Part shown: in pieces, positions 1 through 7,605 of the stretch | Position numbering within the stretch: the first letter of the stretch is position 1 | Layout: each line of letters starts with the position of its first letter | Assembly: GCA_027351145.1 (NCBI GenBank) | Contig: DAIEIZ010000020.1 | Coordinates: 1 to 13,834, forward strand | Reading direction: 5' to 3' | Source: Candidatus Moraniibacteriota bacterium | Lineage (GTDB): Bacteria; Patescibacteriota; Minisyncoccia; Moranbacterales; UBA2206 | DNA length: 13,834 nt | Notes under the pieces: model-generated | What the model saw: the letters and a program-made list of their open reading frames with translations, nothing else | Told to the model about the DNA's origin: nothing | Database searches by the model: none | Made by a program: the position numbers and the translations under genes

Positions 1-151
1 AAAGAAAAAGACGATCCCTGCTAACAATACTGCCCCACAGGACAATTCAGCTACCACTACCGTTCCAAGCGACCAAAATACCGAAACAACCACGCCAAAA
101 GTAATCACACCAACTACTACCACAACCACTACTCCGGCAGCAAAACGCTAG
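1..151 (+). CDS. C-terminal tail of an unknown Thr-rich protein (5' end outside window)
   Basis: An open frame enters from the left edge (frame starting at base 2) and ends at TAG 149-151, giving the last 49 residues of a protein. The tail is low complexity: 17 of 49 residues are Thr, with seven Thr in a row near the end, plus Pro, Asn, Gln and Lys, ending PAAKR. No domain is visible. Such Thr/Pro tails are typical of linkers in secreted or surface proteins, but that is a guess because the folded part is missing. A clean intrinsic terminator lies 42 bases downstream, which supports this being the real 3' end of a gene. Function unknown. Confidence 0.6.
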   Translation, partial: KKKTIPANNTAPQDNSATTTVPSDQNTETTTPKVITPTTTTTTTPAAKR

Positions 152-193
152 TTCTGAAAGCTACTGCTACTGATCGATTTTTTATTATTCAAG

Positions 194-223
194 AAAACTA
201 CGGCTATCCTGTCGTAGTTTTTT
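194..223 (+). terminator. Intrinsic terminator after the Thr-rich ORF
   Basis: AAAACTACG (194-202) pairs perfectly with CGTAGTTTT (213-221) around a 10-base loop, and the run of T continues to 223. It separates the truncated upstream gene from the ABC-F gene. Confidence 0.8.
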
Positions 224-256
224 ATTTAACAATAGAAACACAATAAAGCGCGTCTC

Positions 257-262
257 TATAAT
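257..262 (+). promoter_or_regulatory. Possible -10 element upstream of the ABC-F gene
   Basis: A perfect TATAAT lies 74 bases before the ATG at 337, just after the terminator of the preceding gene. The best upstream partner is TAGAAA at 233-238 (four of six matches to TTGACA, 18-base spacer), so the -35 is weak. No other good promoter is seen in 224-336. Confidence 0.4.
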
Positions 263-336
263 ATAGCCCCTTCCCTTTTTTGAAATTATGCGTTAGAATA
301 CAAACTCGAGCACTATAAGTTAATTTTAAAAAAACT

Positions 337-1785
337 ATGGCAAACGAAGTAGCAATCAGATTCAATGAGGTTTCATTTGAATATTCTCGTGATAAAATCA
401 TCTTGGATGATGCTTCTTTTTCATTGCGCCAGGGTTCAAAAATAACCCTAATGGGTCAGAACGGCGCAGGAAAAAGCACTCTTTTGGAGCTCATAACCAA
501 AACTCTCAAGCCGAAATCTGGCACAATTTATATCTCTAATAACCTCACAATTGCCCATGCCAAGCAAGTCATTCCTCGTGATGAATTAGAGTTGACTGTG
601 AATGATTTTTTTGCCAAGCGTTTTTCCGAAAAAATCTATAACCTCGCACCCCGAATTGAAAAAGTTCTTTCTGTTGTCAATCTCAAAGCACCCTTGGATC
701 GAATAGTAAAATCTTTTTCCGGCGGACAGCAAGCCAGATTGCTCCTTGCCTCAGCGCTTATCACAGACCCGGATTTGTTAATTCTGGATGAGCCAACTAA
801 CAATCTCGATCCCGCTGGCATTGAACACTTAACTCAATTTTTGATTGGTTACAATAAGACTTGCTTAGTTATTTCCCATGATGCTGATTTTCTCAATTCC
901 TTTACTGATGGCGTGCTCTATCTCGACATTTTCAATCATAAAACTCAGCAATATTCGGGCGACTACTACACCGTAGTAGAAGAAATTGCCGCGCAAATTG
1001 AAAAAGAAAAACGTAAAAATGCCCAATACGAAAAAGAGATTATTGCCAACAAGGAAAAGGCCAACTTTTTTGCCAATAAAGGAGGGAAAATGCGCCTAGT
1101 AGCAAGAAGAATGCGCAATAAAGCCGCCGAAATGGAAGAAGCCAAAGTGGATGTGCGCAGAGAAGATAAGGCTATCCGTCCCTTTGAAATTCCTTGTCAA
1201 ACGGAACTTGGTGGAGAAATCCTGCATATTGATTCAGTCACAATTGTCAAAAACTATGAACCGACAGAAAAAACCGTCAATGTATCACTCCGCAAAAATG
1301 AACATCTGCTGCTTTCCGGACCAAATGGCATTGGCAAAAGCACCCTGCTTGAATCAATCGCCAAGCAAGAAACATTGAGCGCCAAAATAGCCGAAAATGT
1401 TCGTGTTGGTTATTATCGCCAAGATTTTTCCACGCTTAATTTCGAAGATACGGTATATGATTCACTTTTAGCTGTTATGCGATTAAAAGATGAAGAGCGA
1501 ATGCGCTCGGTCGCTTCCGGATTTCTGATTACTAAAAATTTAATCTATTCCAAAATCGGCAGCCTATCCGAAGGTCAAAAGGGACTTGTCGCTTTCGCGC
1601 AGCTCGTTCTTTTGGAGCCTGGCCTTCTTATTCTCGACGAACCGACCAATCATATTAATTTTCGCCATTTGCCCATTATTGCAAAGGCTCTGGATGAATA
1701 CACTGGCGCAATGGTGCTTGTAAGTCATATATCGGATTTTGTTGCGCAAATTCGGATTGATGAAGTTTTGGATTTGGAAAAATAG
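337..1785 (+). CDS. ABC-F family ATPase (ribosome-associated, non-transport)
   Basis: A 482-residue protein with two ATP-binding cassettes and no membrane segment, the ABC-F architecture. Members bind the ribosomal E site and rescue or protect translation. NBD1 shows Walker A GQNGAGKST (40-48), signature SFSGGQ (126-131), Walker B/D-loop LLILDEPTNNLD (147-158) and H-loop His181. A charged Lys/Glu/Arg-rich linker (about 205-290) matches the inter-domain element that reaches the P-site tRNA. NBD2 shows GPNGIGKST (328-336), a variant signature SLSEGQ (409-414), LLILDEPTNH (430-439) and His464. Only 86 residues separate Walker A from the signature in NBD1, so an EttA-type arm is absent or very short. 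The size is nearer to the antibiotic-protection type (Vga, Lsa, Msr) than to EttA or Uup, but subfamily and drug-resistance role cannot be assigned. In NBD2 the usual Asp after DEPTNHL is Asn441. No SD precedes the ATG. Confidence 0.9.
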   Translation: MANEVAIRFNEVSFEYSRDKIILDDASFSLRQGSKITLMGQNGAGKSTLLELITKTLKPKSGTIYISNNLTIAHAKQVIPRDELELTVNDFFAKRFSEKIYNLAPRIEKVLSVVNLKAPLDRIVKSFSGGQQARLLLASALITDPDLLILDEPTNNLDPAGIEHLTQFLIGYNKTCLVISHDADFLNSFTDGVLYLDIFNHKTQQYSGDYYTVVEEIAAQIEKEKRKNAQYEKEIIANKEKANFFANKGGKMRLVARRMRNKAAEMEEAKVDVRREDKAIRPFEIPCQTELGGEILHIDSVTIVKNYEPTEKTVNVSLRKNEHLLLSGPNGIGKSTLLESIAKQETLSAKIAENVRVGYYRQDFSTLNFEDTVYDSLLAVMRLKDEERMRSVASGFLITKNLIYSKIGSLSEGQKGLVAFAQLVLLEPGLLILDEPTNHINFRHLPIIAKALDEYTGAMVLVSHISDFVAQIRIDEVLDLEK

Positions 1786-1834
1786 ACTTATTTCTTAGCA
1801 GTTTCTGTGTTAAACTGGAGATAATAAAAAAATT

Positions 1835-2965
1835 ATGGTCATCCTTCAAGCCACCTTTTTCCTTGCCGTTTTTATCGCCATTCTTTTTGGCTCACATTAC
1901 TTTTTATATTTCTCGCTAGTTAAGTTTTTTCCTTTTTTCGGTAATTACAGAAGTGGCTTAATTATAACCCTGAGCATTCTAGCGCTCAGTTTTTTTCTAA
2001 CTTCCCTCCTCGCCCGTATGCGAGAAGATATTTTCACCCGCACAGGATATTTCCTTTCTGGTTTTTGGCTAGGACTACTCACCAATCTTCTCCTTGCTAT
2101 TATCCCGATCTTATTCTTACACTGGTCGCTGCTCCTTATTAATGCGAATATCAATCTTCAAATTACAGCGACAATCTTTTTTGGCCTAGCTATCCTAGTT
2201 TCAATTTATGGAGCCTGGAATGCATTTCAACCGAGAATAAAAAATATCACAGTCACCATTCCCAATTTGCCTTCAAGCTGGCAAGGCAAAAAAATTGTTC
2301 AATTATCTGATGTGCATTTGGGTCTCATCTATCAAAAAGATTTTTTGAAAAAAATTATAGCCAAAACTAACTCCATCAGTCCCGACCTAGTGGTCATCAC
2401 TGGTGATCTGTTTGATGGAACAGATAATACCGATTTGGACACACTGACTGCGCCACTTGACAGCCTCAATGCGAAACAAGGCACTTTTTTTATCAACGGA
2501 AACCACGAAACCTATCTTGGCCTAGACAAGACTTTTGGAGTACTTAAGAAAACGCCCGTCCAAATTCTTAATGACCAGGTAGTCGATCTTTCCGGGCTAA
2601 AACTAATCGGGATCAGCTATTCCGATCGCGATCTCAAAAAAAATGTCGTTACCACTTTGCAAAAACTAAAACCGCAATATTTCGGCTCGCCCAATATCCT
2701 GCTTTACCACTCCCCGACCAACATTAAACAACTTGCAAAAGAAGGTGTGAACTTGCAACTGTCAGGACACACTCATATTGGACAAATTTTTCCTTTCAAT
2801 TTTATCACAAAATTAATCTATCATGGCTATGATTATGGTCTGCATTCAATTGGAGACTACACACTCTACACATCTAGCGGTGTTGGCACATGGGGACCAG
2901 CTATGCGCACTGACAGTAATTCGGAAATTGTAGTGATCACACTTGAAAATAAAAGCAACCAATAA
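1835..2965 (+). CDS. Membrane-anchored metallophosphoesterase (YkuE/YaeI-like)
   Basis: A 376-residue protein. The N-terminal 130 residues contain about four hydrophobic segments (roughly 3-25, 40-60, 74-100, 108-128). A calcineurin-like phosphoesterase domain follows. All expected metal and catalytic motifs are present: DVH (Asp159, His161), GDLFD (190-194), GNHE (222-225), YHSPT with His292, and GHTHIGQ (311-317). The C-terminal GTWGPAMR (351-358) is characteristic of the YkuE/YaeI-type predicted phosphohydrolases linked to lipid phosphate cleavage at the cell membrane. The true substrate is unknown. The catalytic domain sits after the membrane segments; its side of the membrane is not resolved by sequence alone. 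GGAG at 1817-1820 is 14 bases from the ATG, long for an SD. It lies 49 bases downstream of the ABC-F gene, with no clear terminator between, so co-transcription is plausible. Confidence 0.88.
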   Translation: MVILQATFFLAVFIAILFGSHYFLYFSLVKFFPFFGNYRSGLIITLSILALSFFLTSLLARMREDIFTRTGYFLSGFWLGLLTNLLLAIIPILFLHWSLLLINANINLQITATIFFGLAILVSIYGAWNAFQPRIKNITVTIPNLPSSWQGKKIVQLSDVHLGLIYQKDFLKKIIAKTNSISPDLVVITGDLFDGTDNTDLDTLTAPLDSLNAKQGTFFINGNHETYLGLDKTFGVLKKTPVQILNDQVVDLSGLKLIGISYSDRDLKKNVVTTLQKLKPQYFGSPNILLYHSPTNIKQLAKEGVNLQLSGHTHIGQIFPFNFITKLIYHGYDYGLHSIGDYTLYTSSGVGTWGPAMRTDSNSEIVVITLENKSNQ

Positions 2966-2978
2966 AAACCGTGTTCAA

Positions 2979-3004
2979 GCTTTTCTTTGACAAAAAGCCT
3001 TTTT
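2979..3004 (+). terminator. Weak terminator-like hairpin after the phosphoesterase
   Basis: GCTTTT (2979-2984) can pair with AAAAGC (2993-2998), followed by CTTTTT. The stem is only 6 bp and the loop contains the -35 box of the typA promoter, so the two signals overlap. It may be a weak terminator or chance. Confidence 0.3.
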
Positions 3005-3015
3005 GAGTGTAGAAT
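2987..3015 (+). promoter_or_regulatory. Sigma-70 promoter for typA
   Basis: TTGACA (2987-2992), a 17-base spacer and TAGAAT (3010-3015) make a near-consensus promoter. Transcription should start near 3022, giving a leader of about 48 bases before the typA ATG at 3071. A five-codon ORF (ATG at 3023, stop 3038-3040) begins at the predicted start site. Confidence 0.8.
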
Positions 3016-3070
3016 AAGGTTTATGTTTAATTTATTTTAATTGTTCGTACGCGAGCAGGAAAAAACTCAG

Positions 3071-4858
3071 ATGGAAATCAGAAACATTGCGATTATCGCC
3101 CATGTGGACCATGGAAAAACAACTTTAACTGACGCAATTATGCGCCAAACTGGAAACGCCCCCGAAGGAGATACGATGGACAGCAATGCCCTAGAGAAAG
3201 AACGTGGAATCACAATCTATTCCAAAAACGCCGCTATCATCTATAAAAATACAAAAATCAATATCGTAGATACTCCAGGACACGCCGATTTCGGATCTGA
3301 AGTGGAACGTGTTTTGCGCTCAATTGATAGCGTGGTTTTGGTCGTTGATGCCCAAGAAGGTCCAATGCCACAAACTCGTTTTGTACTCAAGAAATCACTA
3401 GAGCTCGGCCTAAAACCAATTGTGGTAATCAATAAAATTGACAAACCGGCGGCTGATCCTGATATGGTTCAAGAACAAGTTTTTGAACTGTTCTTGGATT
3501 TGGGCGCCAATGATGAACAACTAGAATTTACTACGGTCTATGCCATCGCTCGTCAAGGTATCGCTAAGCTGCACCTGACAGATGAGTCAATTGATCTCTC
3601 ACCACTACTCGATACAATTTTGGCTCGCATTCCAGCAACGCCCTTGGAAAATATTGAGAAACCTCTGCGCATGCAATTTTTCAATCTCGGCTATGACAAC
3701 TTTCTCGGGCGCCTTGGTATCGGACGAATTTATGAAGGAAAAATTCATTCCGGGGATACTGTGACGGTCAAAAAAAGTGATGGCTCAGTTGAAACTGGAA
3801 AAATCGTGAAACTGTTTTCCTTCCTTGGAACGGAAAGAAAAGAAGTAGCCGAAGCGATTGCTGGCGACATCGTGATGATTGCCGGAATTCCTAAGATTGA
3901 TATTGGCGAAACAGTTTGCGCGACGCCCGACCAAGAAGCATTGCCCTACATCAGCATTGACGAACCAACCATTTCACTTAGCTTTTTGGTTAACGACTCC
4001 CCTTTTGCTGGAAAAGAAGGCAAATTAGTCACCAACAAGCAAATCAAAGAGCGTTTGATGAAAGAATTGGAAATCAACGTCGGACTCAGAATTGATTTTT
4101 CCCAAGCGGAATATTATACCGTTTTAGGACGAGGAGAATTGCACATTGCGATTCTTTTGGAAAATATGCGCCGCGAAGGATTTGAAGTGCAAGTTTCCAA
4201 ACCTAAAGTTATTATCAAAGACATCGACGGCGTGAAGTCTGAACCATTTGAAGAACTAACGGTCGACGTGCCGGAAAAATCTTCGGGAATTGTGATTGAA
4301 AAAATTGGGAAACGAAAGGGCGTAATGATGACCATGAAACAAACCGGATCACAGATGCGCATGATTTTTGAAGTCCCAACTCGCGGAGTTTTAGGTTATC
4401 GCGGCGAATTTATGATCGACACTCGCGGCGAAGGCATTCTTTGCTCTCGTGTGATTGGCTTTCGACCATACGCCGGAGAAATCAAAAAGACCGACACCGG
4501 TTCCATGATTTCTATGGCCACCGGAAAAGCACTCGGCTTTTCTCTAGCCAATCTTCAAACTCGCGGCACACTCTTTATCGAACCTTCCACTGAAGTCTAT
4601 GAAGGCATGGTCATTGGCAATACCTCAAAAGGCCAAGATATGGCCGTAAATCCAACCAAGGGCAAAGCCATGAGCAACATGCGCTCATCCGGAGCCGACG
4701 AAGCCATTCAGCTAACGCCTCCGATTAAAATCACGTTGGAACGTGGATTGGAAATTATGGCTGATGATGAATACTTGGAAGTTACTCCGATTTCCGTGCG
4801 TCTGCGAAAACAATACTTGAGCGAAACTGAAAGAACTAGACATTCGAGAAAGGCATAA
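3071..4858 (+). CDS. typA: GTP-binding protein TypA/BipA
   Basis: Translational GTPase that binds the ribosome and helps 50S assembly and stress or cold adaptation. The start is set at ATG 3071: AGGA at 3057-3060 gives a good SD spacing, and MEIRNIAIIAHVDHGKTTL matches the usual TypA N-terminus. The in-frame TTG at 3041 would add 10 residues unlike the family. From this start the protein is 595 residues, close to the usual length. G motifs: AHVDHGKT (10-17), RGIT (45-48), DTPGH (67-71), NKID (121-124) and a G5-like YAIA (157-160). These are followed by the EF-G-like domains II, III and V and the C-terminal TypA domain, including GVLGYRGEFMIDTRGEG and a final RLRKQYLSE segment. It has its own promoter at 2987-3015 and a strong terminator at 4884-4914, so it is probably monocistronic. 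Confidence 0.97.
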   Translation: MEIRNIAIIAHVDHGKTTLTDAIMRQTGNAPEGDTMDSNALEKERGITIYSKNAAIIYKNTKINIVDTPGHADFGSEVERVLRSIDSVVLVVDAQEGPMPQTRFVLKKSLELGLKPIVVINKIDKPAADPDMVQEQVFELFLDLGANDEQLEFTTVYAIARQGIAKLHLTDESIDLSPLLDTILARIPATPLENIEKPLRMQFFNLGYDNFLGRLGIGRIYEGKIHSGDTVTVKKSDGSVETGKIVKLFSFLGTERKEVAEAIAGDIVMIAGIPKIDIGETVCATPDQEALPYISIDEPTISLSFLVNDSPFAGKEGKLVTNKQIKERLMKELEINVGLRIDFSQAEYYTVLGRGELHIAILLENMRREGFEVQVSKPKVIIKDIDGVKSEPFEELTVDVPEKSSGIVIEKIGKRKGVMMTMKQTGSQMRMIFEVPTRGVLGYRGEFMIDTRGEGILCSRVIGFRPYAGEIKKTDTGSMISMATGKALGFSLANLQTRGTLFIEPSTEVYEGMVIGNTSKGQDMAVNPTKGKAMSNMRSSGADEAIQLTPPIKITLERGLEIMADDEYLEVTPISVRLRKQYLSETERTRHSRKA

Positions 4859-4883
4859 TTGGTTTCTTAGAAATTCTTGAAAC

Positions 4884-4914
4884 AAAAAACTTTCCTTTGC
4901 GGGAAAGTTTTTTT
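4884..4914. terminator. Bidirectional intrinsic terminator between typA and the M20 gene
   Basis: AAAAAACTTTCC (4884-4895) pairs with GGAAAGTTTTTT (4902-4913) around a 6-base loop, with a T run to 4914. The A tract on the other side gives a U tract on the minus strand, so it can end both typA and the convergent M20 gene (stop at 4944). Confidence 0.9.
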
Positions 4915-4943
4915 ATGTGATAAGCTATTTTTATAAGACCCGA

Positions 4944-6014
4944 CTAGATTGATAATAAAAATGTCTTAAGTATCTGATAATATTTTTCTAGACTTAAAAT
5001 ATCCACCCACTCATTATCACTACCACTATCATCACCGATTGGTCCAAATTCAATTCCGGCGCAATTTACTTGCATAAAGTGTCTTGCATCAGAAGATCCT
5101 TGCGCTCCACGTGAATAAATTTTTTTCTTCATAATCCTCTCACCAGCTTTTTGAAGTATTTTCAAATACTCATTATTGCCACTAGTGGCTAAGGCAGACT
5201 CTTTTGCAATAATTTCTAATTTAAACTCTTTAGGCAATAAATCTTTAATACTTTTTAAAATCACTCCTGCTTCTTCTGGAATATAGCGGACATCAAGATT
5301 GACTGAACAGTTATCGGGAATTTTATTAAAAACTTGATTGGCAGTTTCGATCCTACTTAAATTTATCGTAGTTACCCATTTTTCTTGTTCAGGATTTGGA
5401 TATTTTTTTTTGATAGAATTAAGAAACTCATTCATTTTCCAAATTGCATTTTCCCCTTTCCAGGGATAAGCGCTATGTGCCGACTTGCCATTGGTATAAA
5501 TTTTTAACCACAAGATTCCCTTCGCTTTATTGACAATATCAAAATTTGTTGGTTCTCCGGCAATAACAAAATCCGCCTTTACTCCTTTTTCTATTTGATA
5601 TTTAGTCCCATCAAATCCCCCGACTTGTTCATCTGTTACTAACTGCAGACCAATTGGATAACTAACTCTATCAGCTACATCCCTAAATACTGCAATCAAG
5701 CAAGCAACGTTTGATTTCATATCCATCGATCCGACACCATAGAGTCTATTGCCCCTTATTTTTGGTACATATTGATGTTCTTTGCCAGGAATAACATCCA
5801 AATGACCATTTAATAGAATTTTAAATTTCTTAGGTCTTTTTTTCGAATTATAAATTAGGGCACTTTTAATTCCATTACGCTCAAATTTTTCAATTGTATA
5901 TTCTTTCAAATTAACCAAAGCAAGTTCCAGGATTTTTTCCAATTCTCCTGGATTTTCTGGTATTGATTTTATAGATATAAATTCTTTTGCTAGTTTTAAT
6001 ATATTATTTGACAT
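4944..6014 (-). CDS. M20-family metallopeptidase/deacylase-like protein (DapE/ArgE fold), one metal site altered
   Basis: A 356-residue protein with the M20 fold (succinyl-diaminopimelate desuccinylase, acetylornithine deacetylase, carboxypeptidase G2). Seen: HLD (His71, Asp73), Asp98 in SMDMKS, catalytic-type Glu129 in TDEQVGG, Glu154 in GEPT, lid-domain His180 in SAHSAYP, NKIP (230-233) and GSSDARH (306-312). Two expected metal ligands are replaced. The Glu after the catalytic Glu is Gln130, and the C-terminal His is Gly331 in GSDNEWV. In DapE these two residues together hold the second zinc, while the residues for the first zinc are intact. The protein may work with one metal, have changed activity, or be non-catalytic. 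Substrate not assignable. The gene is visibly AT-richer than its neighbours (about 27 percent GC in the 60 bases from 5221). No SD; CATAAT ends 7 bases before the ATG, so the mRNA may be leaderless. Confidence 0.85.
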   Translation of the reverse strand: MSNNILKLAKEFISIKSIPENPGELEKILELALVNLKEYTIEKFERNGIKSALIYNSKKRPKKFKILLNGHLDVIPGKEHQYVPKIRGNRLYGVGSMDMKSNVACLIAVFRDVADRVSYPIGLQLVTDEQVGGFDGTKYQIEKGVKADFVIAGEPTNFDIVNKAKGILWLKIYTNGKSAHSAYPWKGENAIWKMNEFLNSIKKKYPNPEQEKWVTTINLSRIETANQVFNKIPDNCSVNLDVRYIPEEAGVILKSIKDLLPKEFKLEIIAKESALATSGNNEYLKILQKAGERIMKKKIYSRGAQGSSDARHFMQVNCAGIEFGPIGDDSGSDNEWVDILSLEKYYQILKTFLLSI

Positions 6015-6020
6015 AAATTG

Positions 6021-6026
6021 ATTATG
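6021..6026 (-). promoter_or_regulatory. Possible -10 element for a leaderless M20 transcript
   Basis: On the minus strand CATAAT is followed by six bases and then the ATG at 6014, the same -10-to-ATG distance as in the two attenuator leaders. The surrounding DNA is very AT-rich and no -35 resembling TTGACA is found 16-19 bases upstream, so the call is weak. Confidence 0.35.
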
Positions 6027-6072
6027 ATTTATATATAATAAAAATGTGATTTAGCTAGTTCGGATAATTAAA

Positions 6073-6112
6073 TTGATCCATGCACTTTGTTCCACCAAAG
6101 TGCATGGATCAA
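6073..6112. repeat. Perfect 17-bp inverted repeat (hairpin) between two minus-strand genes
   Basis: TTGATCCATGCACTTTG (6073-6089) is the exact reverse complement of 6096-6112, separated by a 6-base loop. It lies 31 bases past the stop of the 471-residue gene and 59 bases before the M20 start. On the minus strand the stem is followed only by TTTAATTA, so it is a poor canonical terminator. It could be a 3'-end stabilising hairpin or unusual terminator for the upstream gene, or a protein-binding site. Confidence 0.85.
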
Positions 6113-6142
6113 GCTTAGCACAACCATTCGGTCATGTTAAGG

Positions 6143-7558
6143 TTAAGCAACGATTTCGGCCCAGACCGTTGAACCATTGCCATGGTTACGATGCTTTTTT
6201 GCCTCATGACAGTCCACCGGCATCAGTGAACGGAAACCACCGGCAAAATGGGGCTTGCCTCCAGTGAAAAGGAGAAAGTTTCGGTCGATGTAAGTATACG
6301 CTTGACCGTTAGTGATGTTTTCGATAACCGGAGTTTTCATTTCCGGCTGAACCACATAGCCTCCTTCCCGTTGCCGCATGTTGTTCCGTAATTCGCCGCG
6401 GAATTTATTGTCGTTTAACGAACCGACAACATGACCGTAGCACCCATAGGCACATTTGGCCGGCTTGCAACGCAGAAGAGTTTCTCCGGACTCAACAGTC
6501 TGAGGATCTATCCCGCAAGTATGCAGGTAGCTCCTAAACTGACTGGAAAGCCTAGATGATCCAGTATAAGTCGCGTATCCTTTTTTCCCACCAAGCAAAA
6601 ACTCAGCAAAATCGAGGGAAAAAAGATCGGCGCCGGAACTGATTGGGAAGGCCATTTTCATGCGGGGCTGGTATTCCTTGGTATCGTTAATCCGTCGACT
6701 GGAATCCATTTCCGGAGAGTCAATATTAAAGGTGAGAACATTGGCTTTAATGACCTTTCGCATCTCTGGGTCTCCAAGCAACGGATGTTCCACCTGTAGG
6801 CTCGGATCCTTCAATCGGCTAACCGGATCAGAAGTCCTGGCATAAAGCAGGTAATCGCACCTGCCTTTGTTTTCCATCAGGTATTTCCGAAAATCGTCTG
6901 GACCGAAAAATCGATCAAACCCAGAAAGTTCAGAAACTTCAGCGTCGGAGACGGATTCGCCAGCTTGTTTGCCAAATTCTGAGGACAGCATGGCCTGGTG
7001 TTTTTGTTCCGTTACTGCAAGCAAGGCGATGGGTTTTTGAAATTTTTTCCGCAACTTACTCAGTGCAGAGCGGAAGTTGATTTTGAAAAAGGAATTCTGA
7101 CCGTTACTGGAGAAAATCTTTTCCAGAAGTTGATACATGGCCAGCGAGTTCTCTATTTCAAAAATTCGCATTCTCAGGATCTCCCGAATTTCTTCCTGGG
7201 AAATTTCTTCATCCTCGGCGATTTGTAGAAAACTATCAGGCAACCCTACCATATCAACTTGAACTGCAAAATTGATTGGGGTAAGTCCCTTGATTCTATA
7301 ACAATACTGATAATCTGTTTTCCACTCCATGTTTGCCTCCGCCAATGGAATGAAATTTTTGTTGTATTCTTCATACAACTCCCCTAACGCTCGAATAATA
7401 ATTCTCGGGTAAGTGATTCTATAGTCAGGCAGAAATTTGAACGGACCGATTGATGTTTGAATATCCGTTTTTTCTGCTACAACTCCCAACTCTTGCTGTG
7501 CCGAGGATTCCACATGCCTATCAAACATTTTCAACATTGCTAATTGCTCCCTTGTCAT
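6143..7558 (-). CDS. Unrecognised 471-residue protein with a C-terminal Cys cluster
   Basis: I do not recognise this family. The predicted protein is soluble, with no signal peptide or membrane segment. The first half is rich in charged helices (about 115-150 is strongly acidic, 160-175 basic). The second half has a Cys cluster, C364-x4-C369-x3-C373 within KPAKCAYGCYGH, with Cys348 before it and C450-H451, His456 and His459 near the C-terminus. This could form a metal or structural site, but no known zinc or Fe-S motif matches exactly. The coding region is GC-richer than neighbours (47-53 percent in lines sampled) with an undisturbed 1416-base frame, so it is a real gene with possibly foreign history. 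It has the best SD in the window (AAGGAG, 8 bases before ATG). Its leader of about 284 bases holds a leader ORF, an attenuator-type terminator and a 22-bp inverted repeat, implying regulation by translation of the leader. Function unknown. Confidence 0.82.
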   Translation of the reverse strand: MTREQLAMLKMFDRHVESSAQQELGVVAEKTDIQTSIGPFKFLPDYRITYPRIIIRALGELYEEYNKNFIPLAEANMEWKTDYQYCYRIKGLTPINFAVQVDMVGLPDSFLQIAEDEEISQEEIREILRMRIFEIENSLAMYQLLEKIFSSNGQNSFFKINFRSALSKLRKKFQKPIALLAVTEQKHQAMLSSEFGKQAGESVSDAEVSELSGFDRFFGPDDFRKYLMENKGRCDYLLYARTSDPVSRLKDPSLQVEHPLLGDPEMRKVIKANVLTFNIDSPEMDSSRRINDTKEYQPRMKMAFPISSGADLFSLDFAEFLLGGKKGYATYTGSSRLSSQFRSYLHTCGIDPQTVESGETLLRCKPAKCAYGCYGHVVGSLNDNKFRGELRNNMRQREGGYVVQPEMKTPVIENITNGQAYTYIDRNFLLFTGGKPHFAGGFRSLMPVDCHEAKKHRNHGNGSTVWAEIVA

Positions 7559-7605
7559 GAATGTGTCTCCTTCTTTTGGATTTTATGCCTATGTCATCGA
7601 TTTCA

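Noticed and set aside
3041..3070. TTG start giving typA ten extra residues
   Set aside because: The extra residues do not resemble TypA N-termini, and the ATG at 3071 has an SD at proper spacing and begins the conserved sequence.
6660..7228. Plus-strand ORFs of 61-76 codons inside the 471-residue gene
   Set aside because: They lie antisense to a long gene with a strong SD and show no recognisable features.
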